Of a stretch of DNA of 64,000 nt, positions 1 through 10,110 are shown in pieces. The position numbers and the translations under genes were made by a program. Location: NCBI RefSeq assembly GCF_022867885.1, contig NZ_JALIFP010000013.1:52840-116839 (forward strand). The letters are read 5' to 3'. Below the pieces are notes generated by a model that did no database searches, had not been told where the DNA came from, and worked only from the letters and a program-made list of their open reading frames with translations. The stretch is from Lederbergia sp. NSJ-179 (GTDB lineage: Bacteria > Bacillota > Bacilli > Bacillales > Bacillaceae_C). Numbering within the stretch: position 1 is the stretch's first letter; the number at the start of each line of letters is the position of its first letter.

Positions 1-55
1 AAACTTTCAAATCTATCATTGTTTACCCGTGGAGGCTGTTCCTTTCATAGCATAG
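1..55 (+). CDS. 3' end of an unidentified CDS entering from the left (partial)
   Basis: Frame 2 is open from the window edge to a TAG at 53-55, giving a 17-residue tail that ends in PVEAVPFIA. The next gene begins 57 bases later. The tail is too short to assign to a family, and the open frame may be chance. A TTGACA at 64-69 lies just after it, but I see no convincing -10 at the right distance. Confidence 0.25.
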   Translation, partial: NFQIYHCLPVEAVPFIA

Positions 56-111
56 GACATGAATTGACATTAACTTTTAAATGAACCAGTAAATTTCAAC
101 AAGGAGGAATT

Positions 112-816
112 ATGATGAAACTAGCGTTAGTAGGAGCCCATTGTGGAGATGTAGAACTTCAAGCAGGTGCGATTGCCCATAAATATGCAAAGGCGGGACA
201 TGAAGTCACTTTTGTTCATTTAACAGCGGGGGAGAAAGGAAATCCGCCTCATATCTCGGTTGAAGAATATCGTGAGCAAAAAATAAAAGAGTCTGAGAAG
301 GTTGCGGAAATACTTGGCGTAAAGACGATTACGTTGGATTATAAGGATGCAGAGTTAACCTTTAATGACGAGATTGTAACACGAGTGGCAACCTTATTAA
401 GAAGGATTAAACCGAATGTGGTGATTACCCATTGGGAAAATAGCATCCATTCCGATCATGCCCTTTGTTACAAAATTGTGCAAGCGGCGCAATTAAAAGC
501 AGGACTTCCTGGTTTTGACCTCGAAGGACTAGCCCCCCATTATTACGGGATTTATCATAGTGAGAATTGGGAGGATATGGAAGGCTATGTTCCCGATATT
601 TTTGTCGATGTTTCGGAGGAATTTGACATATATTTAGAAGCGTTGTCCCAGTATTGGTTTATTATGAATTCCTCCTCTTTCCGTTATTATGATTATTACA
701 AAGCATTAGGAACAGTCCGAGGATGTTTAAACCGGACTCAATATGCGCAAACGTTAAAATTTCCTACTGGGGCTAATGTTCGAAAAGGCGGCTCTATCCC
801 AGGCTATGAATTATAA
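112..816 (+). CDS. PIG-L/LmbE-family deacetylase-like protein (AHCGD variant)
   Basis: This 234-residue protein has the PIG-L (LmbE) fold signature: GAHCGDVELQAG at residues 8-19, a TAGEKGNPP loop near 40-48, and a distal HSDH metal motif near residue 122. Family members remove acetyl groups from N-acetyl sugars using Zn. The canonical motif is AHPDD. Here it is AHCGD, so the first Asp, the general base in MshB-like enzymes, is Gly, while His9 and Asp12 of the metal site remain. The start is preceded by an excellent AAGGAGGA (101-108); ATG at 115 is an equal alternative. It lies 15 bases before namZ, which suggests action on an amino sugar released from cell wall. Family is firm; substrate and activity are inferred. 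Confidence 0.8.
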   Translation: MMKLALVGAHCGDVELQAGAIAHKYAKAGHEVTFVHLTAGEKGNPPHISVEEYREQKIKESEKVAEILGVKTITLDYKDAELTFNDEIVTRVATLLRRIKPNVVITHWENSIHSDHALCYKIVQAAQLKAGLPGFDLEGLAPHYYGIYHSENWEDMEGYVPDIFVDVSEEFDIYLEALSQYWFIMNSSSFRYYDYYKALGTVRGCLNRTQYAQTLKFPTGANVRKGGSIPGYEL

Positions 817-831
817 GAAAGTGGTGAGAGG

Positions 832-1980
832 ATGAGAATCGGCCTAGACCTATTTTTGGAAAAACACTATCAAGCTTTTAAAGGAAAGCGGATCGGCCTA
901 TTAACCAATTTAACTGGTGTGAATAAAAAGCTTGTTCCAGCAATTGATTTGTTTTTTGAACATGAGGATATTGATTTAACGGCTCTATATGGACCAGAGC
1001 ATGGCATTCGCGGAGATGCAAAAGAGGGAGAGCAAGTGGAATCATCGGTAGATCCGTACACAGGCCTCCCTGTGTATAGCTTGTACGGGGCATCGAAAAA
1101 GCCTAGTAAAGATATGCTCGATCCTGTTGATGTTGTTGTTTTCGATTTACAAGATATTGGCTCAAGATATTACACGTATATTTATTCTATGGCTTATGTA
1201 ATGGAGGCCTGTGCTGAATATGGAAAGGAATTTGTTGTTCTCGACCGTCCCAATCCGATTTCAGGAGTTCCAATGGAAGGAAATTTGGTAGAAAAGGATG
1301 TTCGTTCCTTTGTCGGTCTTTATCCAATTCCTAACCGGCATGGAATGACAGTTGGAGAGATCGCTCAATTTTACAAACATGAAATGGGCATAGACTGTGA
1401 ATTGATCGTTATTCAAATGGAGGGATGGGAAAGGCAGCTTTATTATGATGAAACTGATTTATTTTGGGTGCCGCCTTCCCCGAATACAACCGGACTGGAT
1501 ATGGCGATTTTGTACCCCGGTACTTGTTTGATCGAGGGAACCAATTTATCAGAAGGAAGAGGAACAACGAAGCCGTTCGAGTATATTGGTGCGCCTTTTA
1601 TTGATGGTTACCGGCTCGCAAAAGCCTTCAACCAGAAACAATTGTCGGGGGTTTTGGCTCGTCCGATTTCTTATGTACCGAATGCACAAAAATATCAAGG
1701 TGAAGTATGTCAAGGGGTCCAATTGCATATCGTTGGTCGAAAATCCCTTCACTCTTTGCAAGCAGGGTTAACGATGATAGAACTTATTGCTAATATGTAT
1801 CCAAACGATTTTCAATTTACTCAACACCAAAATGGAAAATACTTTTTCGATCTATTAGCGGGCACCAAGAAATTGCGTGACATCATTTTACGGGGACAAA
1901 CAGAAGCGTTTTTGGAAGGCTGTCAAGTCCAATTGGAACAATTCCGAAAGCAAAGACAACCCTATCTTTTATACAAATAG
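832..1980 (+). CDS. namZ: Exo-beta-N-acetylmuramidase NamZ (DUF1343 family)
   Basis: The 382-residue protein matches the DUF1343/YbbC family. Recognisable blocks are GKRIGLLTNLTGV (residues about 19-31), YGPEHGIRGD near 54-63, FDLQDIGSRYYTYIYSM near 104-120 and the LSEGRGTTKPFE block near 239-250. B. subtilis NamZ of this family cleaves terminal MurNAc from peptidoglycan fragments. No signal peptide is visible at this N terminus (MRIGLDLFLEKHYQ), unlike some secreted relatives, so it may act on imported fragments in the cytoplasm. GTGAGAGG serves as ribosome binding site. It is probably co-transcribed with the PIG-L gene upstream, and an RpiR/MurR-type regulator follows. Confidence 0.88.
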   Translation: MRIGLDLFLEKHYQAFKGKRIGLLTNLTGVNKKLVPAIDLFFEHEDIDLTALYGPEHGIRGDAKEGEQVESSVDPYTGLPVYSLYGASKKPSKDMLDPVDVVVFDLQDIGSRYYTYIYSMAYVMEACAEYGKEFVVLDRPNPISGVPMEGNLVEKDVRSFVGLYPIPNRHGMTVGEIAQFYKHEMGIDCELIVIQMEGWERQLYYDETDLFWVPPSPNTTGLDMAILYPGTCLIEGTNLSEGRGTTKPFEYIGAPFIDGYRLAKAFNQKQLSGVLARPISYVPNAQKYQGEVCQGVQLHIVGRKSLHSLQAGLTMIELIANMYPNDFQFTQHQNGKYFFDLLAGTKKLRDIILRGQTEAFLEGCQVQLEQFRKQRQPYLLYK

Positions 1981-2088
1981 GGACGAAGACGATGACTCAG
2001 CGCCTTTTGAATGTTTTACGATTGTCAGGGAGCCTAGAGAATGGTAGGATTTTGTTTATACGGTGGTTATCAGGGAATCATTTTCTCC

Positions 2089-2117
2089 TTTTTGGTTAAA
2101 AAAGGGTTCTCTATAAT
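2089..2117 (+). promoter_or_regulatory. Possible SigA promoter of the RpiR-type regulator
   Basis: A perfect TATAAT lies at 2112-2117, 38 bases before the ATG. The only -35 choices are weak: TTTTTG at 2089-2094 with a 17-bp spacer, or TTGGTT at 2092-2097 with a short 14-bp spacer. The -10 is the main evidence. Confidence 0.35.
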
Positions 2118-2155
2118 TATGTAATGAAAAAAACATTGAGTTAGGATGGAGTCGT

Positions 2156-3052
2156 ATGTCATATGCAACGGGTGGTTTGGTCATGCTTTCCGAGATGCTT
2201 TCAAAGCTGCCTCCATCGGAAAGAAAAATTGCAACCTATATGTTGGAAAATCCAAGGGAATCGATTTCGTTAACAGCCAGTGAGTTGGGAAAAAGAAGCT
2301 CTACCAGTAGCGCGGCAGTGATTCGATTGTGTAAATCTCTTGATTTAAAGGGATTACAAGAATTAAAGCTTCGAATCGCAGGAGATTTACAAAAAGCGCC
2401 TACTCAAGAAATTCGGGATATCGAACCGAATGAATCTAAGTATTCGATTATTGAGAAAATGACATCAAACAGTATCCAAACATTAAAAGAAACAGCCGAA
2501 CTGTTAAGTGCAGAAGAGTTATCTAAAGCGATCGAAGCCATCGAGAACGCGTCGACTATTCATCTCTTTGGTGTAGGGGCTTCCTTTATAAGTGCAGAGG
2601 ATGCCCAACAAAAGTTTTTAAGAATCAATAAAAATGCGCTCGCTTTTAATGATCTGCATATGGCCGCCACAGTTGTAGCGAATGCAAGAAAAAATGATGT
2701 TGTGATGGGTATTTCTTTTTCAGGTGGTACGTTCGAAGTGGCGAAAATTTTGGAATTGGCAAATAAACAAGGGGCAACAACGATTAGTTTGACAAAATAT
2801 GGTTCATCCATTGTCTCGGAACAGGCAGATATTCGCCTATACATTTCAGCGACAAAGGAGCCTACTTTCCGAAGTGGGGCCACCTCTTCTCGAATAGCCC
2901 AGCTCCATGCTATCGATATCTTATTTATGTGTGTAGCTTCACAACAATATGAAGCAGCCATTCATTCCATTGATGAAACAAGGGAAGCCATTCATTTTAT
3001 TAAAAAGAGTCAATCGGGGCGCACGCGAAAGCAGAGTTCAGCGAATGAATAA
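2156..3052 (+). CDS. MurR/RpiR-family transcriptional regulator
   Basis: The 298-residue protein has the two-domain RpiR layout. The N-terminal HTH (residues about 8-80) has LTASELGKRSSTSSAAVIRL and LDLKGLQELKLRI. The C-terminal SIS sugar-phosphate domain (about 130-265) has IHLFGVGASFISAEDAQQKF and VVMGISFSGGTFEVAKILE. Such regulators sense sugar phosphates such as MurNAc-6-P or GlcN-6-P. Position straight after namZ suggests control of muropeptide sugar use, although no murQ or murP is present here. AGGATGGAG precedes the ATG. It is followed by a strong terminator. Family is certain; effector is inferred. Confidence 0.85.
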   Translation: MSYATGGLVMLSEMLSKLPPSERKIATYMLENPRESISLTASELGKRSSTSSAAVIRLCKSLDLKGLQELKLRIAGDLQKAPTQEIRDIEPNESKYSIIEKMTSNSIQTLKETAELLSAEELSKAIEAIENASTIHLFGVGASFISAEDAQQKFLRINKNALAFNDLHMAATVVANARKNDVVMGISFSGGTFEVAKILELANKQGATTISLTKYGSSIVSEQADIRLYISATKEPTFRSGATSSRIAQLHAIDILFMCVASQQYEAAIHSIDETREAIHFIKKSQSGRTRKQSSANE

Positions 3053-3082
3053 AGCATCCATCCGCATGACAATGAAGGATAG

Positions 3083-3119
3083 AAAAGACGACATGATGGA
3101 GAATTCATGCCGTCTTTTT
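3083..3119 (+). terminator. Rho-independent terminator after the RpiR regulator
   Basis: A long stem pairs 3083-3096 (AAAAGACGACATGA) with 3104-3118 (TTCATGCCGTCTTTT, one mismatch). It ends in a T run, 30 bases after the stop codon. Confidence 0.8.
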
Positions 3120-3231
3120 GCCGTCTCAAAAAATGATGAATCACATAGTGAAAAAGCGCGTATGAATGACAGAAACAAGATTTTTAGCATAGGCTAAAGT
3201 GGAGGCACTTCTTCAGAGAGGAGATGATGGA

Positions 3232-4326
3232 ATGAGCGGAAGGATTTTACGCTATTTTGCTGGGGGAAATACAGCTAAAGGCTTTTATAGTTTATATGAT
3301 TCTAATTTGGCTCACTTGGAAAGAGTATTGCTATTGACCGGTAGATCTCAGACAGAAAAAACAGAATTGATCGAGAGGCTGCTGGAAAAATGGGAGGACG
3401 ATACCGTATCTGTAGAAATAATACACAGGGCAAGCCACCCGGATCAGATCGAAGGCTTTATTATTCGTGAGAAGGGATTTGCGATTGTGGATGCTGATCC
3501 TCCTCGTAGGATTGGGAAGGAGTATGTGGGGCCACAATGGGAAACGATCGATCTTGAGCAAGCAGACCGAGCGAGCCAATGGGTAGACATTCAAAAGGAA
3601 ATAGACTTATTACAAGGAAAAATCAAGGAACAATATGAAAAAGCGTATAAGGCATACGCAAGAGCTCTCCGCATCCATGATGATTGGGAAGGTATCTACA
3701 TTGGGAAAATGGATTTTGCCAAAGCAGATCGGGTGACAGAAGAACTTTTATCCAACTTGTTTCAAGAGACGGAAAATCAGACCAGGAAGGGGACGATTTT
3801 GCGACGCTTCTTAGGAGCGGCTACCCCTGTTGGAGCTGTTGATTTTGTTGATAATATTACGGAAGACTTGCAAGCTAGATTCTTTTTAAAAGGGCGGGCA
3901 GGTACAGGGAAATCAACCTTACTAAAAAAGATCGTCACTGAGGCCGAAAGACGCGGGTATGATCTTGAAGTTTATCATTGCGGTTTTGATCCCGGAAGTC
4001 TTGATATGGTCGTTGTTCGTGAATTGGGTTGGACCGTATTCGACAGCACCGCCCCTCATGAATATTTTCCGGATCGACCAGGTGATAGCGTAATTGATAT
4101 GTACGAACTTGCTGTTGCGCCTGGGACAGACGAAGCATTCGCAGAGGAAATTGCCCATATTGAAGCAAAATACCGCGAACAAATGAAGTTAGGGAAAATT
4201 CATTTGGCTGAGGCGCAGAAATTTCAGGATCAGTTAGAAACCCTATACATGGATAACAGCAAACATAATCCATCTAATCCGATTTACCATGAACTCGAAA
4301 AGTTGATTGATGAGTACATGAAATGA
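3232..4326 (+). CDS. P-loop ATPase-like protein with two nucleotide-binding halves
   Basis: This 364-residue protein has two related halves. The N-terminal half has GRSQTEKTELIERL (about residues 38-51), a degenerate Walker A. The C-terminal half has FLKGRAGTGKSTLLKKIV (about 220-237), an intact Walker A. The layout matches an uncharacterised Bacillus ATPase family (PRK06851-like). No partner domain or membrane segment is visible. I chose ATG at 3232 because AGAGGAGATGATGG lies just before it; an in-frame GTG at 3199 has no comparable site. It stands alone between terminator-like hairpins. Function unknown. Confidence 0.7.
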   Translation: MSGRILRYFAGGNTAKGFYSLYDSNLAHLERVLLLTGRSQTEKTELIERLLEKWEDDTVSVEIIHRASHPDQIEGFIIREKGFAIVDADPPRRIGKEYVGPQWETIDLEQADRASQWVDIQKEIDLLQGKIKEQYEKAYKAYARALRIHDDWEGIYIGKMDFAKADRVTEELLSNLFQETENQTRKGTILRRFLGAATPVGAVDFVDNITEDLQARFFLKGRAGTGKSTLLKKIVTEAERRGYDLEVYHCGFDPGSLDMVVVRELGWTVFDSTAPHEYFPDRPGDSVIDMYELAVAPGTDEAFAEEIAHIEAKYREQMKLGKIHLAEAQKFQDQLETLYMDNSKHNPSNPIYHELEKLIDEYMK

Positions 4327-4333
4327 CTAGCCA

Positions 4334-4362
4334 ATCCCCCACTTGAAACATAGAGGGGGGAT
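4334..4362 (+). terminator. Weak hairpin after the P-loop protein
   Basis: ATCCCCC (4334-4340) pairs with GGGGGAT (4356-4362). There is only a short T-containing tail (GGATTTATCC), so termination strength is doubtful. Confidence 0.4.
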
Positions 4363-4473
4363 GGATTTATCCAGATTGCTTAGCGATGCTCAAAGCGCTA
4401 TGCCGCCGCGACCTTCTCTGTTCTTTTTTCTATGAAATTCATCCAACATCTTTCATTCTCGTTCATAAGATGG

Positions 4474-4502
4474 TAAAATGGACATACTGGTCATAACAAC
4501 AT
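4474..4502 (+). promoter_or_regulatory. Promoter -10 and operator of the GntR gene
   Basis: TAAAAT at 4474-4479 is a likely -10 with a poor -35 (TTTCAT near 4451). The 15-mer TGGTCATAACAACAT at 4488-4502 starts nine bases downstream, over the expected transcription start. It matches the motif TGGT(C/A)AT(G/A)A seen at four other places in this window. This fits autorepression by the GntR-type protein encoded 47 bases further on. Confidence 0.55.
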
Positions 4503-4549
4503 ACTTTAAGGATGTGTTTGCCTACTTGGCTAGATGAAGGAGAAGAAGA

Positions 4550-5269
4550 ATGATGCAGAAAGATAGTCGCTTGCCCCTTTATTATCAATTAATGGACAGC
4601 ATTGTAGAGAAAATTGATTCAGGGGAGCTAAAGGAACATGATAAACTTCCATCAGAGCGCGAATTATGTGAGATGTACAATGTCAGTCGCACAACGGTAA
4701 GGCAAGCGATGCAAGAATTGGAAAAAGAACATTATATTTATAAACAGCACGGAAAAGGCACGTTTGTCTCAGCGAAAACGATTGATCAAAGTCTTGTAAA
4801 GTTTTATAGTTTCACAGAGGAAATGAAAAAAATCAATAAGGTCCCTACCACAAAGGTCTTGGCGTTTGAAAAAGTCTCCAGTGATGCTTCACTCGCCAAA
4901 AGAATGAGACTTTCTGAAGGGGAAGAGTTATATAAAATTACAAGACTAAGGCTAGCGGACGAAGTCCCTATGCTGTATGAGATTTCCTATCTGCCTGTAG
5001 CAAAATTTCCTGATTTAAAAGCAGAGACTTTACAAAAGCAGCCAATGTATACGATATTTCGCGATCTTTACCACGTTCAAATCACAAAAGCAAAGGAACG
5101 TTTCCGATCCGTGCCAACTTTGCCAAAAGAAGCAGGATTTCTGCAAATTCAAGAGGGGGAGCCTAGTCTTTTAATTGAAAGGCTTACCTTTGAAAATGAC
5201 ATGGTGATTGAGTATACATACACCATTGCAAGAGGAGATAAATTCACCTATTCAGTAGAATTAACCTAG
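4550..5269 (+). CDS. GntR-family transcriptional regulator with UTRA domain (HutC subfamily)
   Basis: This 239-residue protein has an N-terminal winged helix (residues 7-75: LPLYYQLMDSIVEKI, KLPSERELCEMYNVSRTTVR, GKGTFVS). A UTRA ligand-binding domain follows (about 92-232: KMRLSEGEELYKITRLRLAD, YTYTIARGDKFTYSVEL). Relatives such as DasR, NagR and AgaR bind amino-sugar phosphates. AAGGAGAAGAAG precedes the ATG. It lies directly upstream of agaS-gatY-lacC on the same strand, and related 15-bp sites lie at its own promoter, before agaS, and in the two ABC leaders. A local regulator of galactosamine/tagatose-type sugar use is the simplest reading. Confidence 0.87.
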   Translation: MMQKDSRLPLYYQLMDSIVEKIDSGELKEHDKLPSERELCEMYNVSRTTVRQAMQELEKEHYIYKQHGKGTFVSAKTIDQSLVKFYSFTEEMKKINKVPTTKVLAFEKVSSDASLAKRMRLSEGEELYKITRLRLADEVPMLYEISYLPVAKFPDLKAETLQKQPMYTIFRDLYHVQITKAKERFRSVPTLPKEAGFLQIQEGEPSLLIERLTFENDMVIEYTYTIARGDKFTYSVELT

Positions 5270-5297
5270 CAGTAGGTGAATAGCTTCATTCACTATC

Positions 5298-5312
5298 TGG
5301 TCATGATGACAT
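5298..5312 (+). promoter_or_regulatory. Putative GntR operator upstream of agaS
   Basis: TGGTCATGATGACAT contains the perfect palindrome GTCAT-G-ATGAC. It is the most symmetric of the five related sites in the window and lies 23 bases before the TTG start of the SIS gene. Confidence 0.55.
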
Positions 5313-5334
5313 TACATGAGAGGAAGGATATACG

Positions 5335-7348
<2,014 letters not shown>

Positions 7349-7356
7349 GTCAAAAG

Positions 7357-8289
7357 ATGATTGTTACTGTCACTTTAAACCCTGCGGTCGATATTTCCTA
7401 TAAAGTGAATCATTTTCAAATTGGTCATGGCCACCGAGTAGAGGCTGGCAGGAAGACGGCAGGTGGAAAAGGGTTAAACGTATCTCGTGTGTTAAAAAAG
7501 TTAGGAGAGACCCCTATATGTACAGGCTTTTTAGGTGGACATAATGGAGAATGGATTGAAGATCAGCTTAAGCAAGAAAAGTTGGATCATGCCTTTATTG
7601 CGATTGCGGAAGAAACGAGAACTTGTCTCGCTTTTCTGGATGAAGAGCAGGGGACTCAAACTGAATTGATGGAAAGGGGGCCTGTGATATCCGCGGAAAA
7701 ACAGGAAGAGTTTGAAGCGATTTTTAAGGAATTATTGGGAGAAGCAAGCTTCGTTATTGCCTCTGGAAGTCTTGCTTCTGGTATTCCTAATACTTATTAT
7801 CGCGACATTTGTGAATGGGCACATGCCGCGCATATTCCTGTTCTATTGGATACAAGCGGGGAAGCTCTGAAAGAGGGGATTGCCGGAAAACCGTTTTTAA
7901 TTAAACCGAATCAAGAGGAATTATCGCAATATATGAATCTACCACAATTAAGTTTTGAGAGCCAAGTCGATGCGGCAAAAGCGATTTGTGCTCGCGGAGT
8001 GAAGTATGTGCTCCTCTCGCTTGGAAAAGATGGCGCTATTCTGGTTGAAGAAGGTAGAGTGCTGAGAGCTGAATTGCCGGCAGTCAAGGTTGTCAATCCA
8101 GTTGGTTCAGGGGATAGTATGATAGCAGGAATGGCTTATGCTCTGCAAAGAGGATACCCGCTTGCAGAATGCCTTAAATGGGCCTGTGCATCTGGGACAG
8201 CGAATGCGATGGAGCCAGAAACAGGCATGATTCAGCCGCAGATCGTACGAGAATTAGTAGCAAGAATAAACGTTCATGAGGAAATATAG
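7357..8289 (+). CDS. lacC: Tagatose-6-phosphate kinase / 1-phosphofructokinase (LacC type)
   Basis: This 310-residue PfkB-family sugar kinase begins MIVTVTLNPAVDISYKVN, typical of LacC/FruK. KTAGGKGLNVSRVLKKLG (about residues 34-51) is the substrate-binding signature, and NPVGSGDSMIAGMAYAL near 250 contains the catalytic Asp. It would phosphorylate tagatose-6-phosphate to the 1,6-bisphosphate consumed by the aldolase upstream. ATG at 7357 follows GTAGGT; the frame is open further upstream from GTG 7324 only inside the aldolase gene. It is the last gene of the tight agaS-gatY-lacC set. FruK-type specificity is the main alternative. Confidence 0.82.
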   Translation: MIVTVTLNPAVDISYKVNHFQIGHGHRVEAGRKTAGGKGLNVSRVLKKLGETPICTGFLGGHNGEWIEDQLKQEKLDHAFIAIAEETRTCLAFLDEEQGTQTELMERGPVISAEKQEEFEAIFKELLGEASFVIASGSLASGIPNTYYRDICEWAHAAHIPVLLDTSGEALKEGIAGKPFLIKPNQEELSQYMNLPQLSFESQVDAAKAICARGVKYVLLSLGKDGAILVEEGRVLRAELPAVKVVNPVGSGDSMIAGMAYALQRGYPLAECLKWACASGTANAMEPETGMIQPQIVRELVARINVHEEI

Positions 8290-8297
8290 GGGAGGTG

Positions 8298-8329
8298 TTC
8301 CAAAAGGATTTTTTTCAGGACTTTTGGAA
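8298..8329 (+). other. Hairpin between lacC and the DUF4091 gene
   Basis: TTCCAAAAG (8298-8306) pairs perfectly with CTTTTGGAA (8321-8329). The T run lies in the loop rather than after the stem, so this is not a standard terminator. It could mark the end of the agaS operon or a processing site. Confidence 0.4.
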
Positions 8330-8346
8330 AAACCCCATGAAACGTA

Positions 8347-8376
8347 TTGACAGCGATTTCGAGTTTTTGATAGATA
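8347..8376 (+). promoter_or_regulatory. SigA-like promoter of the DUF4091 gene
   Basis: A perfect -35 TTGACA (8347-8352) is followed after 18 bp by TAGATA (8371-8376), 29 bases before the ATG. An inverted repeat TTCGAG (8358-8363) / CTCGAA (8379-8384) brackets the -10 and could be an operator. It does not resemble the GntR motif. Confidence 0.6.
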
Positions 8377-8404
8377 AGCTCGAACATGAAAGGAGACCGT
8401 TATC

Positions 8405-10051
8405 ATGCAATTCCAATTAACCGATTCTTTGGAAAAGGTTTTTCCGAACATTCAGCCGAGAGTTTTGGCGAACAATGCCTTTACTGTTTTTCAAAAAGAG
8501 CAATTTTCATTCCAATTAGCTTATTACAACAAAGAGACAGAAAATAAAATGATTCAGCTTCAAGTCGGAGCTGCAGATGATATTGAAGTTGCCCTCAGTC
8601 ATGTAAAAAAGGTGCCGTCTGAATTACCGGCTTATCCAGACCGGCATGATGCCAATTATTTATCAACAGAGCCAGGGTTGTACCCGGATTTCCTTGAGCC
8701 CATCTCTACGCAGGAAATCGTTTTAGAAACAGACGGTTGGAACGCCATATGGGTGGATGTGCAGCCTGGGAATTCCGTTTCAGGGAAGCGAGCGGTTCAG
8801 ATTACCGCGCTCGATCAGGAGGGGGAACCTCTTTATCAGGGTGTTGTCTATATCCGCGTTCTTCCTTATGAACTCCCTGAGCAAACCTTAATTCATACGG
8901 AATGGTTTCATGCTGATTGTTTAGCAGATTACTATCAAGTGGAGGCTTTTTCTGAAGATCATTGGAAAATAGTCGAAAATTTTATTCAAATGGCAAGTGA
9001 AAATGGCATCAATATGATTCTCACTCCGGTTTTCACACAGCCATTGGATACGGAAGTAGGTGGGGAACGAACAACGGTTCAATTGGTGCGAATGGCTTAT
9101 GAGGATGGGGAATATAGTTTTGACTTTTCTCTTTTAAAAAGATGGCTGGAGATTTGTGAACGTCAGAGAATGAAATATATTGAAATCGCCCATTTATTTA
9201 CGCAATGGGGGGCGGAATTCACCCCGAAAATAATGGTAGAGGAGAATGGGCAGTTAACAAAGAAATTTGGCTGGCATGTGCGGGCAGACAGTGAAGAGTA
9301 TCGAGAATTTTTGCAAGCCTTCCTCCCGGCATTAACAGATTTTTTGAAGGAAAACTGGTCACAAGCGCATGTTTATTTTCATATTTCGGATGAGCCTAGT
9401 AAAGAAAATCTACCGATGTATTCGAAAGCGAAGGAATTGGTAGAGCCTCTTTTGAAAGGGTTTCACATCATTGATGCCTTAAGTGATTATAACTTTTACG
9501 AGCAAGGGGTGGTGGCAAAGCCAGTAGTGGCTTCTAGCCATATCCAGCCTTTTCTAGAGCATCAGGTTTCTGGGCTTTGGACCTATTATTGCTGCTCGCA
9601 AAATGTCGGTGTAAGTAATCGTTTCATGGCGATGCCTTCTGCAAGAAATAGAATCATTGCGACGCAGTTATTTAAATATGACATTGAAGGGTTTCTGCAA
9701 TGGGGATATAACTTTTATAATAGCCAATTTTCGAAAGAGCCCATTGATCCTTATAAAATGACCGATGCTAAAAAGGCCTTCCCGTCCGGAGATCCCTTTA
9801 TCGTGTACCCTGGGAAAAATGGAGAAGCATTAGCCTCCATTCGGTTAAGGGTATTCTATCAAGCTTTACAAGATTTACGTGCCTTCCAATGGCTTGCAGA
9901 GTTAAAAGGAAAAGAAGTGGTACTTGAGAAAATAGAGAAACAGGGAGAAATAAGTTTTACGAAATATCCACAAGAGCCGAGCTATCTATTCGAATTACGT
10001 GAAGAAGTCAATCAAGCGATTGAAGAGGCTTTACGCTCATCCAGTAATTGA
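8405..10051 (+). CDS. DUF4091 domain protein (glycoside-hydrolase-like)
   Basis: This 548-residue protein shows an N-terminal beta-rich region (about 1-160) and then a barrel-like region. It has the DUF4091 C-terminal features near residues 380-470 (HQVSGLWTYYCCSQ, GFLQWGYNFYN), and an acidic HISDEPSKENLP motif near 328-339 that may form part of an active site. No signal peptide is present, so it appears cytoplasmic. DUF4091 proteins occur in carbohydrate loci and are suspected glycosidases. AAAGGAG precedes the ATG and it has its own promoter. It overlaps or abuts the next gene, with which it is probably co-transcribed. Substrate unknown. Confidence 0.75.
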   Translation: MQFQLTDSLEKVFPNIQPRVLANNAFTVFQKEQFSFQLAYYNKETENKMIQLQVGAADDIEVALSHVKKVPSELPAYPDRHDANYLSTEPGLYPDFLEPISTQEIVLETDGWNAIWVDVQPGNSVSGKRAVQITALDQEGEPLYQGVVYIRVLPYELPEQTLIHTEWFHADCLADYYQVEAFSEDHWKIVENFIQMASENGINMILTPVFTQPLDTEVGGERTTVQLVRMAYEDGEYSFDFSLLKRWLEICERQRMKYIEIAHLFTQWGAEFTPKIMVEENGQLTKKFGWHVRADSEEYREFLQAFLPALTDFLKENWSQAHVYFHISDEPSKENLPMYSKAKELVEPLLKGFHIIDALSDYNFYEQGVVAKPVVASSHIQPFLEHQVSGLWTYYCCSQNVGVSNRFMAMPSARNRIIATQLFKYDIEGFLQWGYNFYNSQFSKEPIDPYKMTDAKKAFPSGDPFIVYPGKNGEALASIRLRVFYQALQDLRAFQWLAELKGKEVVLEKIEKQGEISFTKYPQEPSYLFELREEVNQAIEEALRSSSN

Positions 10052-10110
10052 GACTAAAAGTTTCAATGGAAATAAACAAAATTCGTATAATTTATTCGGG
10101 AGTGATAAGT

